Positions 1 through 9,556 of a stretch of 64,000 nucleotides of DNA are shown here, one piece after another. The notes beneath the pieces were generated by a model. The model was given only the letters and a program-made list of their open reading frames with translations. It was not told the origin of the DNA and searched no databases. Made by a program: the position numbers and the translations under genes. Numbering within the stretch: the first letter of the stretch is position 1; each line of letters begins with the position of its first letter. The DNA lies in NCBI RefSeq assembly GCF_029227915.1, contig NC_079876.1, forward strand, positions 28,245,828-28,309,827, written 5' to 3'. The DNA comes from Hydractinia symbiolongicarpus. Lineage: Eukaryota > Cnidaria > Hydrozoa > Anthoathecata > Hydractiniidae.

Positions 1-205
1 ACTGTAGCGTATTTTTCTCTTTCCTAACCACTGCGTTTACACTGTGTACACACGAAAGGAGAAACGAGGGTAGCAATGTGTGAAAATCAGTGTGTTACTC
101 CCTCTCGCTTTCCCCATCGTACATTAAAAAATCAAATTGGTTTAGTTTAAGTTTGTTCGAGCGAACATGTTGTTGTAGTTTGCTCTGGTTATCTACCAAT
201 ATATA
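1..205. repeat. Long direct repeat, copy 1 (LTR-like)
   Basis: This copy matches 2197-2401 base for base except for a few substitutions, such as taacca versus tagcca near position 25. It stops matching after position 205. It may be cut by the window edge. Confidence 0.85.
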
Positions 206-803
206 AGTGTTGATATTGGCAATTTGTGTTTCGTTCTTTTTAAAAAACTAACTGAATAATGAGATCATCAGTTGATTTCTACCGTCATTTGAGTTTTCGG
301 CCCCGTCCTACCGCGGACTAATTAATAACTCCTCCTAATAGTGGGCCATACCTTGGTTTAGGTATTCTCATCAGTTAGTAAAAACAATTTTCTTTTTTCA
401 ACTTACCGTTCTTATTGTCGTGCAACGGAAACAAATTCAAAGGATCGTTTTGATTCATGATGCGTATGTATATCTTGCGTATGTATGTCTTGCTACGACA
501 ACTACTCGAGTGAAAAGAGGTCGATTATAAGACATGTGTAGCCATATATAGTTGAAGGGCCGTTGTCGACTGTTGTTCGGTTAAAGTAATTGGTTGGTTA
601 AAGTAATATTTGAGAGATTAACAACAAGGTTATTTGTTTGTTTATGTTTTATTTTCTTATAAAATTGTTGTTTAACAAAGTTTTTTTTATAAAATTGTTG
701 TTTAACAAATTTTTTTTCTTTGAAGAAGGAATCTGGATCTCAAAGCGTTCGATGTTATGCTTTATACATGAAATGTGACCCGTTGTATTTGATGGGCACT
801 TAA
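206..803. other. Non-coding interior of the LTR-type element
   Basis: No gene is seen. The stretch contains a short near-duplicate of 'ataaaattgttgtttaacaa' at about 658-709 and T-rich runs. It would be the 3' untranslated part of the minus-strand element. Confidence 0.5.
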
Positions 804-1766
804 TTATCGGTATTTTTCTCGATTCCAGTTTGACAAGTTTTTTGAAGGGTACTGTCCTTGTTGTGGTGGTTGTTGGAATCTTGGTGTTTGTTGAGAACGT
901 TGTTGTTGTTGTAATCGTTGTTGCTGTTGTTGATGAAATCGAGGTGTTTGTTGTTGTCGAAAACGTGGTTGTTTGCGATGTATGTGTTCGTTATTTGTTT
1001 TAAAGTGGTCATGGGAGCGTTTTCTATTTTCTCGAATTGCAACGTTTTGATTGTGTTCCTGAATTAAAGTTTTATTTAGGATAGTTAAATCTCCCTCTGG
1101 GAGTTCCTGCTTGAGTTTGTCACGCTCGTCTTGATAAATGTTGATTTCCTGTTGGTGGTGTTCCAACAGTATTTGCAGGAGTGTTTCACTGCAGAAATGT
1201 ATAGTGATATTCCATTTGTCTTTAAGCTCTTTCGGCAAGTTCACGGTGCAGCGTATATTCACTTTGAGCACAGATGGCATTGTTTTATTGGTGACGTGTG
1301 CCTCTAGCAGCTGAATTTGTCGCAAATAATCCAATTGTTTGTTTGGGGATTTAATGTACTTTTCTCGTGCTTTACGGTTGGATGTTGATGAAACCTTTGA
1401 AATCGACATTGAAATGAAACGTTCGATCTCATCTCCACCTTTAGGTTTTGTTGTCGAATTGCCAAGGTTGTCGCCAGGTCCAATATTATTTATTATTGGC
1501 GGCTTTACAGGTTCTATTTTTTTGGTTGCCATTGTTGTTGAGGTTGTTGTTTTAGTTGATGTAGATGGTGTGTTTAGAGGAGGCGTCTTTGGTACTTCAT
1601 TTTGAAACGGGAAGTCCGTTATATCCATATCCTCCAATTCGAAGTCCGGTATTGCATTGAGGGATTTTGGTGCGTTTTTTCTCTGTTGTTTTCTACCACT
1701 GACAAACAGTCTTTTTGTTTTCCCTACGATTTCCGGTGATTTGGTGTGATTTTGTTCTGAAACCAT
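804..1766 (-). CDS. Gln-rich gag-like protein of the LTR-type element
   Basis: This 320-residue ORF has no close family that I recognise. It has a basic N-terminus, a Ser/Thr/Pro-rich stretch around residues 55-85, a charged, helix-prone centre (about 120-250), and a very Gln/Arg-rich C-terminus (about 265-310, runs of QQQ and repeated TPRF motifs). The basic low-complexity tail could bind RNA, as in Gag-like proteins that lack zinc knuckles; no CCHC knuckle is visible. The ORF is the only long one between the two direct repeats and points away from the 2197-2401 repeat, as expected for a gag gene behind a 5' LTR. The start is the first ATG of the open frame. Function is inferred from position only. 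Confidence 0.55.
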   Translation of the reverse strand: MVSEQNHTKSPEIVGKTKRLFVSGRKQQRKNAPKSLNAIPDFELEDMDITDFPFQNEVPKTPPLNTPSTSTKTTTSTTMATKKIEPVKPPIINNIGPGDNLGNSTTKPKGGDEIERFISMSISKVSSTSNRKAREKYIKSPNKQLDYLRQIQLLEAHVTNKTMPSVLKVNIRCTVNLPKELKDKWNITIHFCSETLLQILLEHHQQEINIYQDERDKLKQELPEGDLTILNKTLIQEHNQNVAIRENRKRSHDHFKTNNEHIHRKQPRFRQQQTPRFHQQQQQRLQQQQRSQQTPRFQQPPQQGQYPSKNLSNWNREKYR

Positions 1767-2196
1767 GAAGTAAAAATTTAAGTTAGTTAGATTTATTACA
1801 GTCAGGGTTATGCAGTTGAGTATTTACTATTTTTCAACGGAAATTTGTAAATAGCACTAGGCACGAAGGTGTCAATTAGCATATTTGTGCTAAGATGGTG
1901 TTTTATCGAGAGATTTTAAAAGTAGTGCCAGTACTGTTTCATAAAAAACTGTTGACGAGTATGCAAGGCGTGATTATGCGCAAAGTCGACGTTGTTTGTA
2001 TATCACAATCAGTATTGACGTTTGTCTTTGTTAATTAAAGCTGGTGGTTAATTGCGAGTTGCTGGTTTTACAACAACGTTTTCGCAAAGCCGTGTGCTCT
2101 TTTACAGAAGATCAGTATAAATCTTACGAGAATTTTTTGTGAAGGAAACAATTTTTCCAAGAGAACTTTGCAGTAAATGAAATACCAATAAAATAA
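1767..2196. other. Leader region between ORF and right LTR-like repeat
   Basis: No ORF of note. On the minus strand this would be the 5' leader of the element. I found no convincing tRNA primer complement next to 2197. Confidence 0.4.
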
Positions 2197-2401
2197 ACTG
2201 TAGCGTATTTTTCTCTTTCCTAGCCACTGCGTTTACACTGTGTACACACGAAAGGAGAAACGAGGGAAGCAATGTGTGAAAATCAGTGTGTTACTCCCTC
2301 TCGCTTTCCCCATCGTACATTAAAAAATCAAATTGGTTTAGTTTAAGTTTGTTCGAGCGAACATGTTGTTGTAGTTTGCTCTGGTTATCTACCAATATAT
2401 A
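2197..2401. repeat. Long direct repeat, copy 2 (LTR-like)
   Basis: Second copy of 1-205. It abuts the USP pseudogene directly at 2402, and its plus-strand frame runs open into the USP frame to give a 185-codon chimeric ORF (2286-2843). Confidence 0.85.
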
Positions 2402-2402
2402 C

Positions 2403-3274
2403 TTGGGAAACACATGTTATGCAAACTCAATCTTACAATGTTTTTATAACCTTCCAAAAGTTAAAGAAGCCATTTCTGTCAGCAAAACAACCTCAAAGTT
2501 GGGGGAAGCATTTGTAGTTGTTCTTCAAAGTTTGGCTGTTTCTAGAAGTCCAGTTGATCCCTTCCATTTTTTGCGTGCTATGGAACATCATATCTCAGCT
2601 GCGAATGGAAGTGCATTTAATATCTTTGCTCAGCACGACGTCCCCGAGGTTTTTGAATATCTCCTACCTGGTCTGTCATTAGACTTTCCATTTCTTGGAA
2701 GTCTTTTTAGTATTGGCATCAAGACATCAACCACTTGCAATTCATGTCATATTACCAGCTCCTCAGAAGTTATAGCACCATGCATCCAACTTTCTCTGTA
2801 CCCTACGTTCTCTACACGCTACGTTACAATCTTCCTTAGATAATTTCTTTGAAAGCGAGGAGTTGTCACACACCAATGCCTACTTCTGACGTGTTTGCAA
2901 CGCTCATCAAACTGCTCTAGTCGCAAAAGAGGTAGTATCATGCGGTTCCCATCTCATTTTACAGCTAAAACGTTTTGCCAGTGCCAACGGCCTTGTGTCA
3001 AAAATTGCCTCTCGTATTATTGCTTACCTTGGTACCCTTTCCATACCTTTTACCGTAGATGGAGAAGTGAAATTTCGTAAAAATTTTCAATTAAGGGCTA
3101 TTATCAACCATTGCGGAAACTTAAATAATGGTCACTACACAACCATAGCGTTCGACCAAATGGTACACAGGGATACATTGCAACGAAAAAGCAGTAATTT
3201 TCTGTGATGACCGCCTTATTAACAGTCACGAGTCATATTTTCTTTTTAGAAGAGCTGAGATAAGAATATTTTAA
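2403..3274 (+). pseudogene. Ubiquitin-specific protease (USP/UCH, peptidase C19) pseudogene
   Basis: The reading starts exactly at the USP Cys box (LGNTCYANSILQ, catalytic Cys). The QQD-like box follows as FAQHDVPEVFEYLL. Further on come the His box, HCGNLNNGHYTT, and the closing USP block around residues SHESYFLF. At least two frameshifts break it, one near 2815-2890 and one near 3165, and an in-frame stop lies near 2888. The part upstream of the Cys box is missing because the LTR-like repeat joins there. A working USP would cleave ubiquitin from proteins; this copy cannot make the full domain. A fragment of the same gene recurs at 5690-5813, also followed by the same downstream repeats, so the USP travels as part of a repeat family and is not a host locus. 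Confidence 0.8.
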
Positions 3275-3285
3275 CTGGAATGAGT

Positions 3286-3545
3286 CAGCAAGGGGGCTTC
3301 ACTACACTCCATCTTGTCTTTGGAGAGTGACGACTCCACTTATTACCCCAGTCAAAAATAAAACAAAATCAAATAAAAATTAATTTAGCAAGGGGGTTTG
3401 ATCATACTAGGTCTTGTCTTTGGAGAGTGACGACTCCACTTATTACCCCAGTTAAAAAAAAGAAAAAGTATTAACAGGAGGGTTTGATCACACATGATTT
3501 TGTCTTTGGAGAGTAACGACTCCACTTATTACCTGAGTTAAAAAC
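3286..3545. repeat. Three tandem copies of an ~85-100 bp unit
   Basis: Units start near 3288, 3388 and 3475. Each has a G-rich start (agggggtttgatca), then tcttgtctttggagagtgac, gactccacttattacc and an A-rich tail. A fourth copy sits at 5836-5912 behind the second USP fragment. Confidence 0.85.
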
Positions 3546-3589
3546 AAAGAATAGCACAGTTGAACAGAAATGGGTCAAAGTTTACTTTA

Positions 3590-3915
3590 GGAAGATAGGG
3601 ATGTCTAGTTTCTGCTGATGACAGTCCGCGGACCTCTTCGAGTTGACCCAGCTAGATATCCAGGGTACTTAGGTTCAGAAATATGGGTCGAAACCTACCT
3701 GCTCTTGGTTAAAGTTCTGTTCATCTTTTCAAATGTGTTTTGTCCTTTTTATTTTTTTTAGATTTTTTTTTAATTAATTCCTTGTAAAAAGGGTGAATTG
3801 TGCTTTTAGAGGCATTTTCTCTAGAGGAGTACAACCTCTAGCTTATTTCCAAAGACCTAGCAGGTTGAGTTCATCATTGCGGTGGCTTGCGACCTCTTTG
3901 TAAAATATTTCCTTT
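3590..3915 (+). repeat. Structured tail of the USP repeat family, copy A
   Basis: This stretch recurs at 5950-6240 and, more diverged, at 9040-9302. It contains a potential stem TAGGTT/AACCTA around 3670-3697 and an inverted pair TCTAGAGG...CCTCTAG near 3820-3840. The pairing bases are kept in all three copies, which suggests that structure matters or that the copies are young. No coding capacity is seen. Confidence 0.7.
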
Positions 3916-4252
3916 CTTTCTCGGTACTGTCAATAAAATCCCTGAAGTTAAATGTCAATGAAATAAATATATAAAATGTATAAAAGTTTTAGCCAATAAT
4001 TACAAAAACATAACTGGTTTCAACAGAGGCATACCAAGTATGGTGTATAAATGATCAATGTTTGCGATCCAATCCGTCGGTAAATCGACAACAGCAAGGT
4101 AAAGTTCGTTTAAAAAAAAGACACAACGATTACAAAATTACATTTTTAAAAGGGAATTTGGCACCATCTGTGAGTAAATCTGTTTGTATTGCTACAGAGG
4201 ATGATTTTGCAAAATTTTTAGTAACCTGAACTGCTTTGCTCCTGATGTTTGG
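3916..4252. other. Anonymous AT-rich spacer
   Basis: No gene or clear repeat. It lies just downstream of the THAP gene on the minus strand and may include its 3' UTR; an AATAAA-like signal on the minus strand was not pinned down. Confidence 0.3.
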
Positions 4253-5053
4253 CTACATTGGGCGAAATAAACTATAAGAATATTTGCATTTTTGAACAAA
4301 ATAATACAACGTAATTTTAATTGTTGCTCGATTCACCTTGACGTTCGCTTGTGAATCTTTGCATTCAGTTGTAGCAACTTTAGTCTTTGTAGAGACGCAG
4401 TTCCGCGAAAAGATATCGTCATCGTCGGCATCCAGGACTAAATTCTGTTTTTCTTGGTCTGGTTCAGAATTTAAATCCTCGGCTTGAGCTGTCGTTATCG
4501 CAGCCATAATGACCTAAAATGTACTTTTCATGAAGAAAAAAAACTAAAAAGCGAAGAAAAAGCAGCCAAAAATATAGATCCCATGCTTTCACCTTCCTTT
4601 TTTTGTAACTTCTCAACGACGCTAACTCTTTTGCTGTGTTCAGGCTTGTGTGCAAAGATCGTTGGAACATCCCGAAAACCAACTTACGGGGTGCTTTTCT
4701 GAAACCTGCAATACGAACGACTAACTCATGTAATCGCAATATACACTCGGTTCAGTATCACTACTTTATTACCAGTCCCCCCAGTAATAAAAATAACTGT
4801 ATTAACACAAAAAAAAACGTTGTATACTATGCTTACCTTTCATTAGTTGATTTCTTAAATCGATGGCCTTATCAAAGCAGTTTGTTAGGAATTGCTCCTC
4901 GCATAAATAAATAGTTTTTGAAAGATCAGTTCTTTTCATGTTTGCTATCCAAGTAGCAGCGGTAGATTTATCACGCGGGATTTGGAAAGATAATAACTCC
5001 GGATTCCTTTTTCTATGGTTTTGACAGCCTACGGCAGCGCAAGACGCACCCAT
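4253..5053 (-). CDS. THAP-domain protein, three exons, zinc ligand His replaced by Gln
   Basis: Exon 1 is 5053-4837, exon 2 is 4705-4593 and exon 3 is 4513-4253, all joined at GT-AG sites in frame, giving about 196 residues. Exon 1 starts MGASCAAVGC and encodes most of a THAP (C2CH) DNA-binding domain: Cys5, Cys10, a Trp at 35, and the C-x2-H element as CEEQF. The fourth ligand is Gln54 instead of His. Exon 2 continues with a diverged AVPxF-like motif (KLVFGMF) that normally closes the domain, then a basic KKRK patch. Exon 3 is acidic (DADDDD) and unrecognised. THAP proteins bind DNA and are often host genes or P-element-derived. The missing His should weaken zinc and DNA binding, so this is either a decaying copy or an altered protein. 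Splice sites are my reading and no transcript was available. Confidence 0.65.
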
Positions 5054-5682
5054 TTTTATAATTTTAGCTTTCTACGAAACTTTGTCACGTCTTTTGTTAT
5101 ATTACAAGAAAACTTTTTACTTTTCAATTAATTTTTTATTCGAAAAAAATAGGAACTTGCGGCGCGCAATAAACACATTTCCTTTATAAAAACATTTCCT
5201 TTATAAAAACAGGGGGTTGTTTAATTCCACAAACGCAGCCTGCTTTATAGCCGTCTCTACGTCATTTGTTTTCATTTTTCTTGCATCCGCTGAACTAGAC
5301 CGTTTTGTGGAGAGGAAGGCCGCCATTAATGTTGAAGGCAGCACTTTTGGTAAAAATGGTAAGAAAGAATGCAATATTTCTAAGTTATAGTAATAAATTG
5401 TGCTAAATAATTATTGAATTCTTTAATAAGTCAGCATTATCTACGATATGAGAAAAAGTTTTTTTGAGGCAGGAGGTTAATTTCTCTGGCGAATAAACTA
5501 TATGTTACCAATTATATAAATCAAAAATATCGATATATATGTTTAAGGTTGCGCAACGGAAACAAGTTTCCTATGTTTCCAAGCATTACAACACGAAATC
5601 ACCTGTGTACTATTTTGGGCATCCTTTGCACAAATAGCATTATTTTTGGCAGTTAACGATAAAATGAAATCAAAAATATTTC
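5054..5682. other. Region upstream of the THAP gene, no gene seen
   Basis: Contains a short direct repeat (acatttcctttataaaa twice near 5177-5211) and a GC-richer stretch at 5265-5360 that would suit a promoter or 5' UTR for the minus-strand THAP gene or for an unseen plus-strand exon (ATGGTAAGAAA near 5357). Nothing firm. Confidence 0.3.
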
Positions 5683-6243
5683 ATGATCAAACACAATGTT
5701 TTTATAACTTTTCAAAAGTTTAAAGAAGGCATTTTTGTCAGCAAAACAACCTCAAAGTTAGGCGAAGCATTTGTAGGTGTTCTTCAAAGTTTGGCTGTTT
5801 CTAAAAGTCCAGTCAAAAAAAAAACCAAAAGAAATATTAACAGGGGGTTTGATCACACAGGATCTTGTCTTCAAAATGTAACGACTCCACTTATTACCTG
5901 AGTTAAAAACAAGAATAGCACAGTTGAACAAAAAGCGGTTAAAGTTTACTTTAGGAAGATAGGGATGTCTAGTGGTGACCGTCTACTGTGGTGACCCAGT
6001 TAGACATCCAGGGTACTTAGGTTCAGAAATATGGGTCGAAACCTACCTGCCCTTGGTTAAAGTGTTGTTCATCTTTTCAAATGTGTTTTTTCTTTTTTTT
6101 CTTTTTTTTTGACATTTCTTTGAAAAAAGAGAGAATTGTGCCTTTAGAGGCATTTTTTCTACAAGAGTACAACCTCTAGCTTATTTGCAAAGATCTAACA
6201 GGTTGAGTTCATCTTTGCGGTGGCTAGCCACCTCTTTGTCAAT
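5683..6243 (+). repeat. Second, internally deleted copy of the USP repeat family
   Basis: 5690-5813 matches the USP piece at about 2440-2553. It jumps straight into the last tandem unit (5836-5912) and then into the structured tail (5950-6240). Compared with copy A, roughly the last two thirds of the USP gene and two tandem units are missing. Confidence 0.8.
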
Positions 6244-6249
6244 TATTTT

Positions 6250-7515
6250 CTCTTAAAACGTGTCTATTAAGACATTACTGCAAATATTGTCATAGCCAGG
6301 TGCTTTATTTGTTTTTAAGCTGTTAAAAGCTGTATCTAATTCATTTATTGCTAACGGGTAATTGTTATGTTTAAATTTACATTTAGGTAGATATGTCCTA
6401 TAGTCTTTATTGGTTCTAATATATGCTGCTAGACTAGGTCGTATGTTAACAAAGAAATCGTTAAATGTATTAGCGATTTCATTTTCATTTTCCATTACAG
6501 ATTCACTCCTATTCACTTTTTTTGTAAAACGCTTTCTATACTGGGTCTTTCCTGTCACTTCTTTCATTACGGACTATGTCTTTTTGGCATCGCCTTTGTA
6601 TTTAGTTTGTGTAGTGATTCTTCCTTGAACGTTTTCTCAGTTTTTCAAATAAGTTTTTATAAGTTTTGTAGTTTAAAAATATCTTTACACGACTTATACT
6701 TTAATTGTTTGACGTAGAGCTTTTGTTTTAGATTTGATGACTTTAGCAAGCCCTTTGTTATCCATGGGGATTGCAGCGATTTGGTTTTAATGCAAGTTTT
6801 AGTGAAAACAATTTTTCATATTCTTGTGAAAATATATTTAAGAGCTCATGATTGGTTTACATCCATTGTATTTAATACCTCGGTCCAATCGGTATGATTT
6901 AACGAGCATTTGAAGCTATTAATAGCAGTTTTAGAATAGATTCTTGTATAAAACGTTTGCGTTTGCGATAGTTTTAGAAGTAAAAAGTATTGGGAAGTGG
7001 TCAGACACATCTGTTTGAATTATTCCTTACCACACTTGCTTTTCAAAAAGACAATTACCGAAAATGTGATCAATTATTGTATTCGAAGTAGGTGTCACTC
7101 GTGTCGGTCTATTTATGATTGATACATAACCATTAAAAAACAATTAAACATATTTTGAGTGGTTATGTTTTTATCATAACTTGGTGAATCTACATTAAAA
7201 TCACTTGTCAAAAACACATGTTTGTTTTCACAGTCAATTGTATCAATAATTTACATTTGCATTTGGAGGTCTACAGGTTACACCAGCAATTAAGTTTTTA
7301 CCGCCATTATTTTCTATTTCTATAAACAATATCTCATAATCGACATTTGAAACAGAAATATTTTTCCGAATACAGAAGGAGAGGTCTTCATGCACGAATA
7401 CACAAACTCCGCCTCCTGTGGAACCTGTCGTCGGCTGATGAGTTTTATTATATCCGGGCAGGTGTAAGTTTACGTGAAATAATTCATCTGTGCGCCATGT
7501 TTCCGTTTAACATAT
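6250..7515 (-). pseudogene. LINE (non-LTR retrotransposon) endonuclease and 5' RT remnant
   Basis: Read on the minus strand, the pieces appear in the proper order. First is an EEP endonuclease with ETWRTDEL near 7505, then GSTGGGVCVFVHEDL and GVTCRPPN near 7400-7270. The C-terminal endonuclease block follows (PTRVTPTSNTIIDHIF, then TDVSDHFPILF) near 7115-6980, then a basic linker. The RT start is the ORF 6567-6253, with LKTNKAPGYDNI. Several frameshifts separate these blocks. The RT core (FADD box) is absent; the copy stops where the USP-family tail joins at about 6245. An intact element would encode nicking and target-primed reverse transcription. This one is dead and truncated at its 3' end. 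Confidence 0.75.
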
Positions 7516-7830
7516 ACTGAAAGGCTCTTTTTAATAAATTGCTTGTAAAGTTTCTCCTTGATGGTGATGGATTTTTTATACCACTTGTGATCCAAGATGG
7601 AAAAGAGAATTTTAACTCTTTCTTGGTTAGTTTTTTTAAAGGTGCATGGTTATTAAAGATTGAGTTATATGGGTCCAAAAATTTTGGAAATAAGGAGTTT
7701 GTGTCATCTTCAGTTATAGTTAATGTTCTATCTCAGTTTGTTTTTTATGTCACGTAGGAACTGGTTGTCATCAAATTTTTTGTAGTTGTGTTTATACATT
7801 GTTTTTTTACGTTGGTTTCTATCTGCAATC
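7484..7830 (-). pseudogene. Second LINE fragment (endonuclease C-end and linker)
   Basis: On the minus strand, text such as MYKHNYKKFDDNQFLRDIKN near 7810-7750 is followed by NSIFNNHAPLKKLTKKELKF (7678-7600) and WITSGIKNP. This is the segment between endonuclease and RT of a jockey/CR1-like LINE. It lies upstream of the endonuclease piece at 7515, so the order is wrong for one element. Two copies, or a rearranged one, are joined near 7500. Confidence 0.6.
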
Positions 7831-8011
7831 ATGGTATCTGCACAACACAATTAAAATAAATTATCAAATTGTTGTGCAATGTAGAACTAGAATCTGCATT
7901 TATACCACGTGACACTTTGAAATTGCACAGTAGCGATAAGGTTTTATGTGATGTCTTTGTTGTTTGTATGGTGTTATAGGTGTGCTATATCGTCGTTTTT
8001 CCATTTTAGAC

Positions 8012-8582
8012 ATGAGTTTTTATCCTTTATCAGAAATACTAAGAAAAGATGGTGAAGATGCTATTGAGACGTAATTTAAACTTGGTTACAGTTATAGCAT
8101 ACTGCTTCATCTGTTAGGTGAATATGACGGAATCAAATTAGGTACACGTCAACTGCATCGGATTCTTCGTGGAAAAAAATTTTACCGAGGAGGACACAAT
8201 TCTAACACGAATAATGTCATAGATTTTGTTTGTTGATCGACAACTGGACACTAGCGGACAATGTTTAGGTTATCGCCAAATCCATCAGAGATGTATTCAA
8301 GTGCCTAGAAACGTTGTTAGGCTCGTCTTAAGACAAATTGATAGCGAATGCGGAGAAAGTAAACAGAGAAGACATTTACATAAGCGACAGTATTTTTCAA
8401 TAGGTCTAAATTATGTCTGGTACATCCATGATTATGACGAACCGAAGCCTTATGGCTTCAGTATACGTTATAAATGTAAGACAGTTAAGGGATTGAACAT
8501 AGCTTCGATAATAGTTTTACTAATAAAATCTCAAACAATAGAGCGATATATTCAGAACATTTCTGATGATAGAGGCAGCTGA
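8012..8582 (+). pseudogene. DDE integrase-type transposase pseudogene, paralogue of 16433-17686
   Basis: Despite a stop near 8071 and a frameshift near 8225, the text follows the intact transposase at 16433-17686. It has an HTH-like start (LHLLGEYDGIKLGTRQLHRIL), a linker with GYRQIHQRC, and a block YVWYIHDYDEPKPYGF that matches HCWHIDGYDKLKPYRL in the intact protein. The first catalytic Asp of the intact copy (in HID) reads as His here. The N-terminal zinc ribbon is absent, and the second Asp and Glu are not found in frame downstream. It is a relic of a related but distinct family. Confidence 0.65.
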
Positions 8583-9024
8583 TTTGTAAGTGTCGGATCG
8601 TGACAATCAGTGTTGACAATACAATAGCTATTCAATTTCACACATATCTGATGTTTTGTTTGGTAAGATACAGGTTCAAGAAACTTTGCGTAAACGCATG
8701 CAGTGTTTTTATTCTTCAAAATTAAAAATAAAATCAGACGTACTTAACCTCAACAAGTTCAGTATCATCACGGCCCAAATTTAACGTTTTTGAATATACC
8801 TTTAATAACACCGCTCATTCTTCACCTGATACTCAGACTCATTTATTAAGCTACAAGCCTGATGAAGAGGTTGATCCAACAAGTCAACGGCATTCTCGGT
8901 TAAAACACAAATATAGTGGATGGATGAATACGCGACAAAAAGTATTTTGAACTAGCTGGAACTTGTTTTGATTGTAGTAGCTTATTTAAAGCTGAAAGCT
9001 GCTGGTTGGGGATCGTTGCAGGGT
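8583..9024. other. Probable decayed 3' half of the integrase element
   Basis: No intact ORF. It lies between the integrase pseudogene and tail copy C, so it is likely part of the same dead element. I recognise nothing specific. Confidence 0.3.
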
Positions 9025-9029
9025 TTAGT

Positions 9030-9302
9030 ACAACCTTTTCTCAGACCTCTTTTGAGGTGACCCAGCTAGACATTTTTGGTATCTTAGGTTAGGAATATGC
9101 GTCGAAACACTTGCACTTTTTACAGAAGTCCTGTCCTGCTCTTTCTTAAGTTGGCCAAAGATTTTTTGTATGTGACAATTAACTCGTTGGAAAAAAGAAG
9201 AATTATGTCTTTTTGGCAGCACATGTTCTAGAGGTGAAGAACCTCTAGACTTTAAATCTAAGACTTAACTGGTCAAGTTTATCATTGTGCTTGCACTTTG
9301 TA
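9030..9302 (+). repeat. Structured tail of the USP repeat family, copy C (diverged)
   Basis: Aligns with 3640-3905: gacccagctagacat, a shortened version of the 'ggtcgaaac' block, then ttctagaggtgaagaacctctaga, which keeps the inverted pair. It lies behind an integrase pseudogene and not behind a USP. Confidence 0.6.
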
Positions 9303-9556
9303 ATTTCCCTTGTTCTTCTTTGACGGTATTGTAAAGTTGTGACTGTTTGATATTACTGTTTGGAATAAATTTTAGTATGTCTATTAAAAAATAATTTCGC
9401 AGGTGGAAATTTTGTAGTCCTATGCGGTGTAAAACGGTACATAAGAAACATATCTTGTAAGGCATCTTTCTGATTTTGTTTTGCAATAATAGATGTTCTG
9501 ATAGTCTTATAGTCTGACAGTTGATACTTCGTATGACTGTGTCCATATAAAAACAT
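9303..9556 (-). pseudogene. Ty3/Gypsy integrase C-terminal fragment
   Basis: The minus-strand ORF contains LMYRFTPHRTTKFPPAKLFFNR, the conserved stretch after the catalytic core of Gypsy integrases (usually YR.TPH.TTG.SPA.L.F.R). Nothing upstream or downstream completes it. It is a short relic whose 3' end meets tail copy C. Confidence 0.65.

Larger units (their letters stand above)
1..2401 (-). mobile_element. Short LTR-type retroelement, partial or non-autonomous
   Basis: Positions 1-205 and 2197-2401 are near-identical direct repeats at a constant offset of 2196 bp, with only a few substitutions. They flank about 2 kb holding one long minus-strand ORF (804-1766). This is the layout of a small LTR retroelement with a gag-like gene and no pol. 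The window begins inside or at the edge of the left repeat, so the element may extend further left. On the minus strand 2197-2401 would be the 5' LTR. The repeat ends are not clean TG...CA and I could not identify a convincing primer binding site, so a split-repeat tyrosine-recombinase element or a plain tandem duplication remains possible. Confidence 0.6.

Noticed and set aside
3600-3700. Hammerhead-ribozyme-like words (ctgatga near 3618 and gggtcgaaac near 3690) in the repeat tail
   Set aside because: The ctgatga word is absent from the second copy, the spacing is too long, and the stems of a hammerhead do not form; only a simple TAGGTT/AACCTA stem is supported.
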